Below, one piece after another: positions 24,191 through 36,645 of a DNA stretch of 64,000 bases. Each line of letters opens with the position of its first letter. Positions within the stretch are counted from its first letter, which is position 1. The stretch comes from Tiliqua scincoides (Eukaryota; Chordata; Lepidosauria; Squamata; Scincidae), in contig NC_089829.1 in NCBI RefSeq assembly GCF_035046505.1, forward strand, positions 29,211,460 to 29,275,459, given 5' to 3'. The position numbers and the translations under genes were made by a program. The notes beneath the pieces were generated by a model. The model did no database searches, was not told where the DNA came from, and was given only the letters and a program-made list of their open reading frames with translations.

Positions 24191-26270
24191 ATAGAAAAGT
24201 GGGATAAAAATACATGTTAATGTCAAAATACTAAAGCTACTGAGAATAATACTAAGCTTGGGAACAAAAATGCAACTGGAATATCAAACAGTGTGTGCTC
24301 AAAATCTTAAATTTTAGAAGACGGCTTAGAAGCTGGTCATCTCTAAATGCCACTTACTATTCTTTACAATATATCTATATCACCATCCGTGTATATAGAG
24401 TGAAAAGATTAAGTCCCTGCCCCAAAGGGCTTACAGTCTAGCAAGTGACTCAAAGGAGATTTGAACAACAGTCATTGGGATCAACTCTGTGCTGGGAGCT
24501 GTAGTAGTTGTCCTCCCCTGCTAAATATAAGGAAGCCACTCATATTTATTTGATTTGGATTTCTTAAAAAAAATAAAAATAAAAAAAGACTTTGACCATC
24601 TTTCATGGGGGGGGGGGGGAGTAAAACATTAGGCAGGTCCTTTATTTTCCCTGAATACCAAATCCAAATATTGTTCACATGTTGTGGATTAACCTAGAAA
24701 GAATTTCCCATTCTTTTCTGGATCTCAAACTGAAGGCATCATGAGTCCATTGGATGGAGAAGAGAATCTAGAAGGGAGAGTCAATGGAAGAACTTTCAGA
24801 AAATATATGGGGGGAGGGGTTCCCTGTAAATGTAGGAAGAGCATCACTGGAGAAGCTTTTGACTTGTGGCTTCACCCTTGTCCCACTGTATTCATTGTGT
24901 AGTGACACATCTCTGGATAGCACATTCAGGGTTTGTCAGTCCTAGTCCCTGGGATGTGAAGATGTCATCCCTTTTGTTCTGTCGGTTTCACTTTGATGCT
25001 GTCACAACCCTTTGTGTGCGTATCTCAATCCTTTTATAAGACCGTCCTTATTCTCCTTTGTGAACATCTCCACAAAAGCTTGCCTCATTAAGGGACTTCT
25101 TAAAAGCCAAATGAAGGCCAATGGAGTGTTCCTAGCCTCACTTGGGTGAGGAAGGACGTCTTACAAAAATCACAAGGGTGGAACTGAACCGATGGGAAAT
25201 GGATGGACAACGTTCTCTGCCTGGTGACTGCTTGGGTCATATGCCTTGGTATGGGACAGAAGATGATTTCTAGGACAAGCACAAATCCTTTAAGCAAGTT
25301 TTGGTTGAAGGGGAAAGACATAAAAAAATAATCGCAAGGCAGTCATGGATTGGAGTGGTTTGCGTGATCAGCACCTCTACTGCAGTTTTAATAAAACCTA
25401 TAGAATATAGGTTGCTTTGGAGATGCAGTTAATCTATGAATGTTATGTTCAGGAAAACAGAAGGTCCTGTTTGGCATTTAGTTAGTGAGAACACTTTTAA
25501 AAATACTTTTTACAAAATTCAAGATATTCTGATAGTGTTCTGTTTAACTCCCATCTGAGTTTCTTTCCGAAAAGTTGGCAGTTTTATGGAATTTGCAGAC
25601 TACGTCAAGCTAAGGCTGAGTTCTTTGGAAACCGGGCATCAGAATGGGAGGACAGTGGGCTTGATGGCTTTTGTTCCTGCGGAGGTTAGAGAGCCACATA
25701 AGTTTTTTTTTTTTTTCTCCCCCTCACTCTCTTGCTGAATTAGACTAGTAAGAAATGGGACCAGAGGACTCTCTGAGGATTTTGTAGTCCATTCATCTGC
25801 ACGATTGTGCTTTTCTCAGTCCTTCAGAGTTATTTTGCCAAAGTTACAGGGCAATTATGGAAATGCGCCCTTTGAAGCTAGGCCGATTTCTCTTTATTTC
25901 TGTGCCCCTGACAAAGCAAACTTGGCAGGAGATGGAGGGGAGGGAAAGGATTTTCTACGAACCAGCAATCATTTAGACCCTGCAGTTTTCTCGAGCAGGA
26001 TCGGAACTTTATTTTGGGTTGGAGTCCAAAGTTTTTAGAACTCTAAGGCTATCCCTTTGGAAAAGAACTGATTCAGTTGTTTTGCTTGTTTATTTTACAT
26101 ACATATATTTAAACCCATCTTTCGGATTTAAACATCTTCCAAAGTGGTGCAAGCAATCAATTAATTCAAACAAGAATGCAACCAAGTCAACTGAAATGAG
26201 TCAATTTAATGCAAGAAAGCAGCAGTTGTAAACTGTAAACCATAAACAGCCATCAACCACCCAATGAAAT
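24191..26270. other. Intergenic, no gene recognised
   Basis: Mostly unique sequence with poly-G, poly-A and poly-T runs. The part 25490-26010 is repeat-free and could hold regulatory DNA. No coding evidence. Confidence 0.45.
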
Positions 26271-26444
26271 GAAATTGTCTTTTGTCATTCATTTAAAAGT
26301 GGAAGAGGAAGTCATCAAACGGACCCTTTCAGGGACGGGATTCCAAAGATGCTGTGCCACCACAGAAAAGGCACTATCCTGGTTCCCACCTGCCAAATGA
26401 GTGTCATTAGTAAGTGAGAAAACAACTTGGGGTATCATCCTCAG
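26271..26444 (-). mobile_element. LINE fragment (L2-like), reverse strand
   Basis: The reverse frame reads DSAFSVVAQHLWNPVPERV, the L2-type C-terminal motif, followed by LMTSSSTFK. An aged fragment. Confidence 0.6.
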
Positions 26445-26846
26445 CAGGGCTGGCTTAAGGTTGATTGGACCCAAGTGGGCCCTGCTCCTGAGGGGGGCCC
26501 CCTAGGGCGATGAGTGGATTGACTGAAGCCACAGCTGGCACTTTGTTCTTCACCTCGCCGAGGCATTGTGAGGCCAGTGCAGGGAACACAGAGTCAACCT
26601 TGGAGGGCCCTTTTGCCTATCCCTGCCTCTGATTAGCTTAAAATCAGCTCCTCCCCCCCCCCCCCCCAGGAAGCAGTTGGTGGTGATGCAACAATTTCAT
26701 TACATCACTGTCATTTACTTCTGGGTGATGCAGCCAGTAGGGGTCCTTGTGAGTAGGGAGATTGTGCAGTGGGGGGTGATGCCCACCCCCTGGGGCATGC
26801 AAAAAATGTTTGGAACTGGGTTCCACAGCTCTCAAGGCTGGCCCTG
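26445..26846. mobile_element. Possible hAT-like element
   Basis: CAGGGCTGGCTTAAGG at the left and CTCAAGGCTGGCCCTG at the right are inverted. Flanks ATCCTCAG and ATCTTTGG match at only five of eight bases. Contains a run of C about 17 long near 26650. Confidence 0.5.
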
Positions 26847-27806
26847 ATCTTTGGCATGAGAAGAGGTATGTCACAGATATGCCCCTATTTTCACCAGTGA
26901 AATGTAAACTAGTCATTTTGTTGTTGCTTTCTGAAACACCTCATGTGTGTGTGTGAGATTTGTGAACAGATCCACCAGTGGCTGGCAGGAGCATGAGATA
27001 TCAGGCTAACTGTCCAACTCAGCTGTCTGTCTGACTCCTGCTGCCATACCAGTAAAATGTGGCCATGCCAGTTTCCCTGGATAAGTGCTCTGCTCTTCTT
27101 ACCTTGCATTTTGGTAACGAGTAAACAGGATGGCACTTTCACATCTCAGTCCATTCTTTAGCATCATTACTCAGAATCCCGGAGCTGCCTGTGAGCCAAG
27201 AGGACATTCGTTCCCTCTGCTCCTTTATGCGTTAACGTTAAAGAAGATCGATAGGAAGGTCGAGAGAGGTAGAGCGTCGGTAACTCAGGATTTGTTTCCA
27301 CTGCCTGCTTTCATGATACTTTCCCCCTGCAATTTCTCATCTTTGTCAGACCCAGTTTGTGCCAATTTGAGGGGGCCAGGTGAAGGGTGATTCGAGGCAG
27401 AGGCAAGCTGAAATCTTGTCAGTGACGAGTCCCAGTGATGAGTCTGACTCCTCCTGGAGCAGAATGATAATTATGATGACTTGATGAAAAGAAGTTCAAC
27501 CGATGCAGTTGATTTGTGTTAGTAGTTAACTACTGTAGTTACCCAAGTTACTAAAAGTCCAAAAGAATGTCCTTCCTTTTGAAACTGAACTTGTATCAAA
27601 CAACTTGCAAATTATTGTCTGAGTAAACTGAATGTCGCTAATCCTGAATTGCCAGTAAACTCTTTGTGTCACCTATTAATCACACACACGCAACAGAGGG
27701 AAGGGCAAGGATAGGGGGGCAGGAAAACTAGAGATTTTTTTAAAAAGTCATTGAAAATAAAATCCATAGTTGTTATACTATGATTCTTGAATTCTTTGGT
27801 TTAAAC
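26847..27806. other. Intergenic, possible regulatory DNA
   Basis: Unique sequence without recognisable repeats, notably 27120-27660. No conserved coding frame was seen. Confidence 0.4.
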
Positions 27807-28243
27807 CAGGGGTGTCCAAAGTTTTTGGCAGGAGGGCCACATCGTCCCTCTGACACTGTGTCAGGGGCCGGGGGGGGGGGGGAAGAATTAATTTTCATTT
27901 AAAATTTGAATAAATTTACATAAGTTTACATAAACGAATATGTTAAAGATGAACTTATATGAATGAAAGAAGGTTTTGCAATAGCTCAAGGCCTATAAAA
28001 GGCCTTGCTCAAAGCAAGGCTGGCCTTTCCTTTGCTGCCGCTACTGCATCACAAATGTGAAACAGCAAGCAGTGGAGGGAGCGAGAGGTCAGACTGCTGA
28101 GAGCAGTTGCGTTGGGCCAGTGCGGGCTCCAACAAATTTACGGAGGGCCAGAGGCTCATTGGAGACTAGGGGCTCCTTGAGGGCCACATTGGGAGTCTTC
28201 AAGGGCCGCAAGTGGCCCCAGGGCCAGGGTTTGGGCACCCCTG
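27807..28243. mobile_element. hAT element, family B
   Basis: Starts CAGGGGTGTCCAAAGTTTTT and ends GGGTTTGGGCACCCCTG, inverted. Flanks GTTTAAAC (27799-27806) and GTTTAAAT (28244-28251) match at seven of eight bases. It abuts another hAT element. Confidence 0.88.
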
Positions 28244-28251
28244 GTTTAAAT

Positions 28252-28403
28252 CAATGGTTCCCAAACTTGCTGCACTCAGGGCCCTGTCACAGCGACACAA
28301 TTGTGTGAGATCTTGCATGATTTCGGCCTGGCCAGCTGGGAAGAAGAGCTCCTGGGGACATCCTACATCACCCCTGTGATGCAGCGCAGTTTAGGAACCA
28401 CTG
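28252..28403. mobile_element. Short hAT element adjoining family B copy
   Basis: Starts CAATGGTTCCCAAACTTGCT and ends GCAGTTTAGGAACCACTG. Flanks GTTTAAAT (shared with the preceding element) and GATTAAAC. It is 152 bp and non-coding. Confidence 0.8.
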
Positions 28404-29040
28404 GATTAAACTGTAGTTAACATTAGAACTTTTTTTTAAGGTAGTAGTTAGTAGTTTGATTAATTACATTTAAAGTACTTAGTGCCCTTTGCTAATTGTT
28501 GTGCAGTTTTAAGAGCAAACCTCAAGGTAACTATGGGAAAAAAAACCTGCTATGAGGGGTCCTGCAATGCTGCAGCAAGCAGAGATGAAACTTAAGCCAC
28601 ATGGATTAATGGGTCTGTGGCCATGTTCTGGGTTGTCAGTGTGCCCCAAATGACCCCATTTTTCCAACTCAAGTGGTTGGGTAGCAAAAGTAAAACTCAG
28701 GCTGTTTTTGAACCAATCCTGGACTCAGCCTCAGGTTGCTGTGCTCTCCCCCAGTGTCGGATTTAGTCCCATTCACCAAAGGTTGGCAGCCATGTGACAT
28801 TGTCAGGCATGCCACCTTGAAACACCATCCACGTCACAGCCCTAGCCACGCAAGGCAGCTTCCTATGTTACTGAGGAAGTGTCCCTGACTTAATAGTAGA
28901 CCACGCGTTCTGCCTGCAGAAGACCTCATTTTCCATCCTCTGCATCTCTTGTGCAAACAGATTTGAGTTGACAGGGCTGGGAAAAGTCCTCCCTCTGTCC
29001 AAAAACATGAAGAGTGACTTCAAGCCAGAACAGCCACAAA

Positions 29041-29439
29041 CAGTGGCACACCAAGGGCATTTGGCACCAAGGGCCCATAAATTTTTTGCAACCCCCCATG
29101 ACAAAATTATTTTCAGTAATAGTCATGACATGAAATGAATAATAATGGCCAGAGAAGAAGTGTAGACAGTGAACATTTTCTTTTATTGAATTTTGTAGAT
29201 AAATAAAATATATATCCTAACTTTGTTAGTTTGTATATTTATATATAACTTACTTTGTATATATAATCATACTAATCAACATGCTTCTCTTGTGGGTGGT
29301 TGCAGCCAGCGCTAGCCACATCATAGCTGCAGACAGGGTCACCCCTACTGCCACTGGTATCTTGAGACAGCCTCTTGGACACCCCCCTGCAGCCCAATAC
29401 CCAGGGCCATCACCCTGTCACCTTCTTTGTACACCACTG
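29041..29439. mobile_element. hAT element, family C
   Basis: Starts CAGTGGCACACCAAGGGCAT and ends CTTTGTACACCACTG. Flanks GCCACAAA and GCCACAAC match at seven of eight bases. The AT-rich centre has no transposase frame. Confidence 0.85.
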
Positions 29440-29514
29440 GCCACAACTAGTTTTGGTGAACAAATATACAGCAGCTTCCGTTGTCTCCATCTATGCATCC
29501 TGTATATACTGATG

Positions 29515-30039
29515 GGAAAGGCTACGGCGTTTGGGCCTCTTCAGCCTAGAAAAGAGACGCCTGAGGGGGGACATGATTGAGACATACAAAATTATGCAGG
29601 GGATGGACAGAGTGGATAGGGAGATGCTCTTTACACTCTCACATAACACCAGAACCAGGGGACATCCACTAAAATTGAGTGTTGGGAGAGTTAGAACAGA
29701 CAAAAGAAAATATTTCTTTACTCAGCGTGTGGTTGGTCTGTGGAACTCCTTGCCACAGGATGTGGTGATGGCGTCTAGCCTGGACACCTTTAAAAGGGGA
29801 TTGGACAGGTTTCTGGAGGAAAAATCCATTACGGGGTACAAGCCATGATGTGTATGCGCAACCTCCTGATTTTAGAAATGGGCTATGTCAGAAGGCCAGA
29901 TGCAAGGGAGGGCACCAGGATGAGGTCTCTTGTTATCTGGTGTGCTCCCTGGGGCATTTTGTGGGCTGCTGTGAGATACAGGAAGCTGGACTAGATGGGC
30001 CTATGGCCTGATCCAGTGGGGCTGTTCTTATGTTCTTAT
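29515..30039 (+). mobile_element. CR1 LINE, 3' fragment
   Basis: The frame reads GLFSLEKRRLRGDMIETYKI through VVGLWNSLPQDVV to a natural stop after ITGYKP, then the CR1 3' UTR ending CTTATGTTCTTA. It shows only scattered differences from the long copy at 34221-36645, so the subfamily was active recently on this lineage's time scale. It begins mid-ORF, the usual 5' truncation. Confidence 0.95.
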
Positions 30040-30847
30040 TAACTAATCAGCCAGAGCATAGACTGCCCTCTGCCTCTAGTAGTGTTTTCAATAATCCAAA
30101 GGCCTTGATCTGTGCTTGCTCACTCTGTATGAAGATGGAAGGGTCTTTCTTAACAGTGCTCACAGGTGAAGGCCCTTGAGCTGCTTTTTGCTTCTGCTAC
30201 CAGCTGCAGATGGTAGCCCAAGCAGCACATTACAGTAATTCAGCCCTTGAGGCCAGGAAGGCAGAGATTCATCCCAACAAGGCATATGCCTGGAAGTAAA
30301 GGTCTCACATTTTTTAATTCTTTCGAGATGGTTTAAAGAGGAGGGGTAACAAGTTGGCATTTGATGAATGTTAAAGATTACTGCCAGTAGCCAGAAGAGT
30401 TCTACCTTCTGTGTTTTTTCCCCCCCTTACAGCTGACCTCATCTGTCTCTCTCTGTCCAAAGGCAAAAAAAATTCCTGGGTTCCCATTTCATCTGTAGAA
30501 AAGACAAATGCATCAGAAAAGGGGAGCCCTGTTCCTTGGGGGGAATCCTTTTGATCTGGCAATAGATTCAAGCAGCCATGACTTTTCTTGCAGCCATGCC
30601 ATTCAAAAGGGTGAGACACTAGGGGGAAATCTGGTTTATCCACATCATATACATTATGTATATGTGGAAGGGAGATGTTGGCTGAGCTGCTGGGAAGCTG
30701 TTGAATACTGATGAACATTCAAACTGCTCAGAGTGAAGGTACTGGTCATAGAATATTGGCAAACAGCTTTCTTGCCGCTCCTGCAAGGAAAGTGATAGTA
30801 GAACATGGATGGAGGCAAGCCACACAAAGCCTTTGTTGCTTTCAGCA

Positions 30848-30927
30848 CAATACTAGGCATGTCTACTCAGAAGTAAGTCTTGTTAAGTTCAATAGCACTT
30901 ACTCCCAGGCAAATATGTACAGGATTG
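30848..30927 (-). repeat. Palindromic CAATCCTA repeat, copy 8
   Basis: CAATACTAGGCATGTCTACT, then CACTTACTCCCAGGCAAATA and ACAGGATTG. Moderately diverged. Confidence 0.82.
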
Positions 30928-31041
30928 GAGCCTTAATTACTATATTGAATATGTAAGAACATCTGCACACAATAGACCTCTTCTGATATCTCAGCTATCT
31001 ATTACTCAGAACTCTCTGGAATAATTTAGTGCCATAGGGCA

Positions 31042-31121
31042 CAATCCTAGCCAGGTTGACTCAGAAATAAGCCCTATTTTGATCAATAGGGCTTACTCTC
31101 AGGAAAATGTGGTTAGGATTG
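31042..31121 (-). repeat. Palindromic CAATCCTA repeat, copy 9
   Basis: CAATCCTAGCCAGGTTGACT, then AGGGCTTACTCTCAGGAAAA and GTTAGGATTG. Same orientation as copy 8, 114 bases away. Confidence 0.85.
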
Positions 31122-31289
31122 CAGCCTCAGTTTTATAGGTGGCTCATGGTTGGGCCAACCTTGGTTCATATCACCTCATTCCCTTACACGTGCAGACCCA
31201 ATGGTAGAGCCGAGGTGGTAGAATTCTTGACTTTTCCAGCAAGACAGTGCTTTCACCCTAGACCTGTTTGGTACAGGCAGATCTTGAAC

Positions 31290-31678
31290 CAGAGGCATTG
31301 CTGGGGGGTGTGGGTCACATTGGGTGACGTGCACAGGGGGTGTGTGTGACACTACTACTGGCCAAAATTTTTAAAATCCTGGTATTTTTGAATACCATCA
31401 TGTTATATATCAATCAATGTGTATCAATGTATATCTACAGGAAATATCAATTTCATGTAGAAAGCAATGAAACAAACCACACTGAAACATCTCTATTCTA
31501 TCTTTAGTCTATCTTTTTTGGTATAACCAAAAAACCAGTGGGGGGGGGCAGGACAATGGTATATCACCATGCCCACTGCCTGGGGCATTGCCTCGCCCAC
31601 AGCATGGGAGGAGCTCCATCGTGGGGGTGACGGGCTGGCCTCCCGCACCGGGTGATGCAATCCCTAGTGACGCCACTG
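31290..31678. mobile_element. hAT element, family D
   Basis: Starts CAGAGGCATTGCTGGGGGGT and ends CCCTAGTGACGCCACTG. Flanks TCTTGAAC and TCTGGGAC match at six of eight bases. The ends resemble family C, so the two may be related. Confidence 0.75.
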
Positions 31679-31789
31679 TCTGGGACCACAGAATGGAACC
31701 AAGGCTTTGAATCTGGAACATTCTGAAGCCACAATGCAGGCTTCTCTGTAATTTGCTTTCACTGCCAGGCTTGGAGGAACTTATTTCGG

Positions 31790-32300
31790 GCAGAGAGAAC
31801 TATTTATGTTAATTAGTAAGAATTTCTTTTCAAAGGGTTTGTTCAAGCAAACAACATAAAAAGGACAAAAAAAGAAAAAGTACCCGAATGCATCTCTCTC
31901 AATTTACCTTTCCTCTGTCAAGATATTATTTGCTGTAACCTTGTCATTAGCCAGGTACCTTTGAGATATTAGCTACATATGATGGCAATTACAGGCAGAA
32001 CCTCTAAGAGTCTCGCAAGAATATTCAAGCACAGCAATGGTTTACTTTCTTTTTTTGAGTAGGTTTGCACTGAATGGCATAAAAGGCCGTCATGGGCGGG
32101 AAGGGAGAGGGGAGGAAAATAGGGTAACTGTTGCTTTAAATTATAGCTATCATTACTTCAAAGGATATTCAATCAGCAACCACAGCAGACTCCAACTATT
32201 TACTTCTTCTTACCCCCGAAAGGGGAGTTGTCAGTTCACCCTGTCATCTTTTTTTCCCCTAATACAAGGAAACTATTGTTGGTCTGCAGGAAGGGAAAAA
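31790..32300. promoter_or_regulatory. Candidate conserved noncoding element
   Basis: Repeat-free AT-rich DNA with words such as ATGTTAATTAGTAAG, CTTGTCATTAGCCAGG and GATATTAGCTACATATGATG. No coding frame. Conservation was not testable here. Confidence 0.3.
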
Positions 32301-32665
32301 AGGGACTGAAAAGCACACTTGGGGAATGTTTGTTTGTTTGTCCTTCTAATAATATTTCTTAGTTCTCTCTCCAGAAGACAGCACTCCAGGCAACACGCAA
32401 AAACATCCATCAAGATAAAAATCCAGCGAATTAACTGACTCGGCACATGTGAGAGTGTTTGTTTGGGTTTTAATACTTAGTCCCTTCATTTTTCTTATCA
32501 AATACAAAAGGTTAGAAGGCTATGAACTTGTAACCGGTCTCTTTTCATGGGATCAAACTTCTGTGTCATGTACGATTTTGGTTTTAGGCTCTTTCTTAGC
32601 TTCTTTGGATATGGTTTTAATGCAGAAAAGTGAGGTGGAAATATGCTAAATAAACTATAGGTAAG
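32301..32665. other. Intergenic, no gene recognised
   Basis: Unique sequence, nothing coding. Confidence 0.4.
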
Positions 32666-33110
32666 ACAAGTGGAGCCTCTTCATCCGCAGGGGTTCTGTT
32701 CCTGGACCTCCCACAGATACTGGAAATCACAGATAATGAAATTCATGATTTTCAGACCCCTCCAAATGTGTCCGAAGCCATTTTGAGCCTCGCACGGGCC
32801 ACGCCCCACCTCATGTGGCCTCTCTGTGGCTCAGCAAGGTCCCCAGAGCAATTTTTGGGCAACTTCTGGTATTATAGGAAGTAGCCTGAAAACCACCCCG
32901 GATGGGTTTCTGAGTTCTGGAGAGGCTGCACAAGGTGGTGTGTGACCTTTCCAATGCTCAGTATGGCCCCTGGAGCAATTATCAGGTGACTTCTGGAAGA
33001 CCTTGTGCCACTTCTTTGAAGCTCAGAAAGTCACCTGGACTGGTTTTGGGGCGGCTTCCTATAAACCCAAAAGTCACCTGAAAATTGCTCTGGGGGCCAG
33101 CCAGTCACTC
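32666..33110. mobile_element. Tigger-like element, one end only
   Basis: AGTGGAGCCTCTTCATCCGC, GGGGTTCTGTTCC and CACAGATACTGGAAATCACA follow the left-end theme of the Tigger-like MITEs. The right end was not found. The interior has two diverged direct repeats with CCTGAAAA and GCAATTTT motifs. Confidence 0.5.
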
Positions 33111-34220
33111 TCTGCCAGTGCAGACTGGTCCAAGCCCAAGCATCACCATTCCTCTTCCTGGTCCCCATTTTATAAAGGCAAAGTCTTGAGAGAATGCTCT
33201 TGGTCACCACCCTACTCTTCTCCACACACTTCCTGTTCCTCTGTCTAGGCTTCGCCTTTAAAAACTGGGAAGCAGGAAGTCAGGTAGTGGTCAGGTGGGA
33301 GTGAAGGAAAGTAGGAGGTGCACACAGGAATGTGAGGCAGACAATGGAGGGTAGTGACTTGACATGGGGTAGTGGCTTCAGGCATGGTGAGGGTCTTGGG
33401 GCAGTCCTGCCTGTGCCAAATGTTACAGTAAAATGGCATTCATTTTTCCTACTGGTAACTGACCAGATCAATTGATGCCAACTTGACCCACCATGCAAAG
33501 GGAAATAATTATGTCATTCCCACCCTCCCCATTGCTCTGTCTGTGCTCCTGCCACCTTTCCACACATCAGCACAGGCAATCTGGACAACTCCAAAATCTA
33601 CACATTTGGGGGGCCAAGACAGTTTTTGATGTTTGAGTGGCATCATGCCAGCACTCACCCTACAGAGGAAGCTGGCAGGATGCTTCCTTTATTCACTGTC
33701 TTTGGTTGCTCAGTGACTGAGCGATGAAACCTGCAGGATGTCTCTTACCCTGCTGCAATCAGAAATACATTTTGATAGCGCAGCCCAAAGCATTATGGAC
33801 TGTCAGCTGGCTTCATAGGTTTGAAATTTGCATGGGTTCAATGCTGTGCAGGCAGCACATTGTGTCCACCCCCAGACAGACCAAAGGTCAATTCTTTTCT
33901 TTGTGGTGCACAGGCTTAAAGAACAATTCTCTGCTTTGTGGTTTAGGGAACTCCAGGACTCCAGACCAATTCACATGCACAAAGTGCACACTTTTATTGC
34001 ACAAAGTGCACACCATTATTCCAAAATCCAGGCAAATCTGAAATTCAGACAACTTTCTGTCCCAAGCAGTCCAGATAACAGATACTCTACCTGTAGCTGA
34101 AAATGGCCAAAACTCAATTCAGTGCATCTTGGCCAAGGCACTGGATATTTTCAGGGAGATCAACTACACAATTTTTGCCTCCACACGTAGGACCTGTTTG
34201 AAAACTTCGTCCCTATATGA
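33111..34220. other. Intergenic, no gene recognised
   Basis: Unique sequence with a small direct repeat of ACAAAGTGCACAC near 33978-34010. Nothing coding was seen. Confidence 0.45.
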
Positions 34221-36645
34221 AATAGAGATGTAAACGTTACTGAGCCATTGGGGAACAGTGATCATGCTGCGATCCGTTTTGACGTGCACGTTGGGGGAAG
34301 AATACCAGGCAAATCTCTAACAAAAACCCTTGACTTCCGACGGGCGGACTTCCCTCAAATGAGGAGGCTGGTTAGAAGGAGGTTGAAAGGGAGGGTAAAA
34401 AGAGTCCAGTCTCTCCAGAGTGCATGGAGGCTGCTTAAAACAACAGTAATAGAGGCCCAGCAGAGGTGTATACCGCAAAGAAAGAAGGGTTCCACTAAAT
34501 CCAGGAGAGTGCCCGCATGGCTAACCAGCCAAGTTAGAGAGGCTGTGAAGGGCAAGGAAGCTTCCTTCTGTAAATGGAAGTCTTGCCCTAATGAAGAGAA
34601 TAAAAAGGAACATAAACTGTGGCAAAAGAAATGTAAGAAGGTGATAGGGGAGGCCAAGCGAGACTATGAGGAACGCATGGCCAGCAACATTAAGGGGAAT
34701 AATAAAAGCTTCTTCAAATATGTTAGAAGCAGGAAACCCGCCAGAGAAGCGGTTGGCCCTCTGGATGGTGAGGGAGGGAAAGGGGAGATAAAAGGAGACT
34801 TAGAGATGGCAGAGAAATTAAATGAGTTCTTTGCATCTGTCTTCACGGCAGAAGACCTCGGGCAGATACCGCTGCCCGAACGGCCCCTCCTGACCGAGGA
34901 GTTAAGTCAGATAGAGGTTAAAAGAGAAGATGTTTCAGACCTCATTGATAAATTAAAGATCAATAAGTCACCGGGCCCTGATGGCATCCACCCAAGGGTT
35001 ATTAAGGAATTGAAGAATGAAGTTGCAGATCTCTTGACTAAGGTATGCAACTTGTCCCTCAAAACGGCCACGGTGCCAGAAGATTGGAGGATAGCAAATG
35101 TCACGCCTATTTTTAAAAAGGGAAAGAGGGGGGACCCGGGAAACTATAGGCCGGTCAGCCTAACATCCATACCGGGTAAGATGGTGGAATGCCTCATCAA
35201 AGATAGGATCTCAAAACACATAGACGAACAGGCCTTGCTGAGGGAGAGTCAGCATGGCTTCTGTAAGGGTAAGTCTTGCCTCACAAACCTTATAGAATTC
35301 TTTGAAAAGGTCAACAGGCATGTGGATGCGGGAGAACCCGTGGACATTATATATCTGGACTTTCAGAAGGCGTTTGACACGGTCCCTCACCAAAGGCTAC
35401 TGAAAAAACTCCACAGTCAGGGAATTAGAGGACAGGTCCTCTCGTGGATTGAGAACTGGTTGGAGGCCAGGAAGCAGAGAGTGGGTGTCAATGGGCAATT
35501 TTCACAATGGAGAGAGGTGAAAAGCGGTGTGCCCCAAGGATCTGTCCTGGGACCGGTGCTTTTCAACCTCTTCATAAATGACCTGGAGACAGGGTTGAGC
35601 AGTGAAGTGGCTAAGTTTGCAGATGACACCAAACTTTTCCGAGTGGTAAAGACCAGAAGTGATTGTGAGGAGCTCCAGAAGGATCTCTCCAGACTGGCAG
35701 AATGGGCAGCAAAATGGCAGATGCGCTTCAATGTCAGTAAGTGTAAAGTCATGCACATTGGGGCAAAAAATCAAAACTTTAGATATAGGCTGATGGGTTC
35801 TGAGCTGTCTGTGACAGATCAGGAGAGAGATCTCGGGGTGGTGGTGGACAGGTCGATGAAAGTGTCGACCCAATGTGCGGTGGCAGTGAAGAAGGCCAAT
35901 TCTATGCTTGGGATCATTAGGAAGGGTATTGAGAACAAAACGGTTAGTATTATAATGCCGTTGTACAAATCTATGGTAAGGCCACACCTGGAGTATTGTG
36001 TCCAGTTCTGGTCGCCGCATCTCAAAAAAGACATAGTGGAAATGGAAAAGGTGCAAAAGAGAGCGACTAAGATGATTACGGGGCTGGGGCACCTTCCTTA
36101 TGAGGAAAGGCTACGGCGTTCGGGCCTCTTCAGCCTAGAAAAGAGACGCTTGAGGGGGGACATGATTGAGACATACAAAATTATGCAGGGGATGGACAGA
36201 GTGGATAGGGAGATGCTCTTTACACTCTCACATAATACCAGAACCAGGGGACATCCACTAAAATTGAGTGTTGGGCGGGTTAGGACAGACAAAAGAAAAT
36301 ATTTCTTTACTCAGCGCGTGGTTGGTCTGTGGCCTATATCTAAAGTCCTTGCCACAGGATGTGGTGCTGGCGTCTACCCTAGACGCCTTTAAAAGGGGAT
36401 TGGACAAGTTTCTGGAGGAAAAATCCATTATGGGGTACAAGCCATGATGTGTATGCGCAACCTCCTGATTTTAGAAATGGATTATGTCAGAATGCCAGAT
36501 GCAAGGGAGGGCACCAGGATGAAGTCTCTTGTTATCAGGTGTGCTCCCTGGGGCATTTGGTGGGCCGCTGTGAGATACAGGAAGCTGGACTAGATGGGCC
36601 TATGGCCTGATCCAGTGGGGCTGTTCTTATGTTCTTATGTTCTTA
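34221..36645 (+). mobile_element. CR1 LINE, 5'-truncated, long ORF2
   Basis: The copy starts in the last part of the endonuclease domain (NRDVNVTEPLGNSDHAAIRF). It runs through reverse transcriptase with motifs NKSPGPDGIHPRV, NYRPVSLTS, YLDFQKAFDTVPH, PQGSVLGPVLFNLFINDL and the catalytic FADDTKLF, then the C-terminal HLEYCVQFWSPHLKKD. The frame is open for about 714 codons. It is shifted near 36333, where a short insertion replaces the GGAACT seen at the same place in the 29515 copy, so the last 40 or so residues lie in another frame. The 3' end has the family's UTR and closes with ATGTTCTT repeats, without poly(A). The missing 5' UTR, ORF1 and most of the endonuclease make it non-autonomous; the near-intact frame suggests a young insertion. 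Confidence 0.96.

Larger units (their letters stand above)
30040..31289. other. Intergenic, no gene recognised
   Basis: Unique sequence apart from two copies of the palindromic repeat. Nothing coding was seen. Confidence 0.45.

Noticed and set aside
35502-36092. 196-codon minus-strand frame
   Set aside because: Antisense shadow of the CR1 reverse-transcriptase frame.
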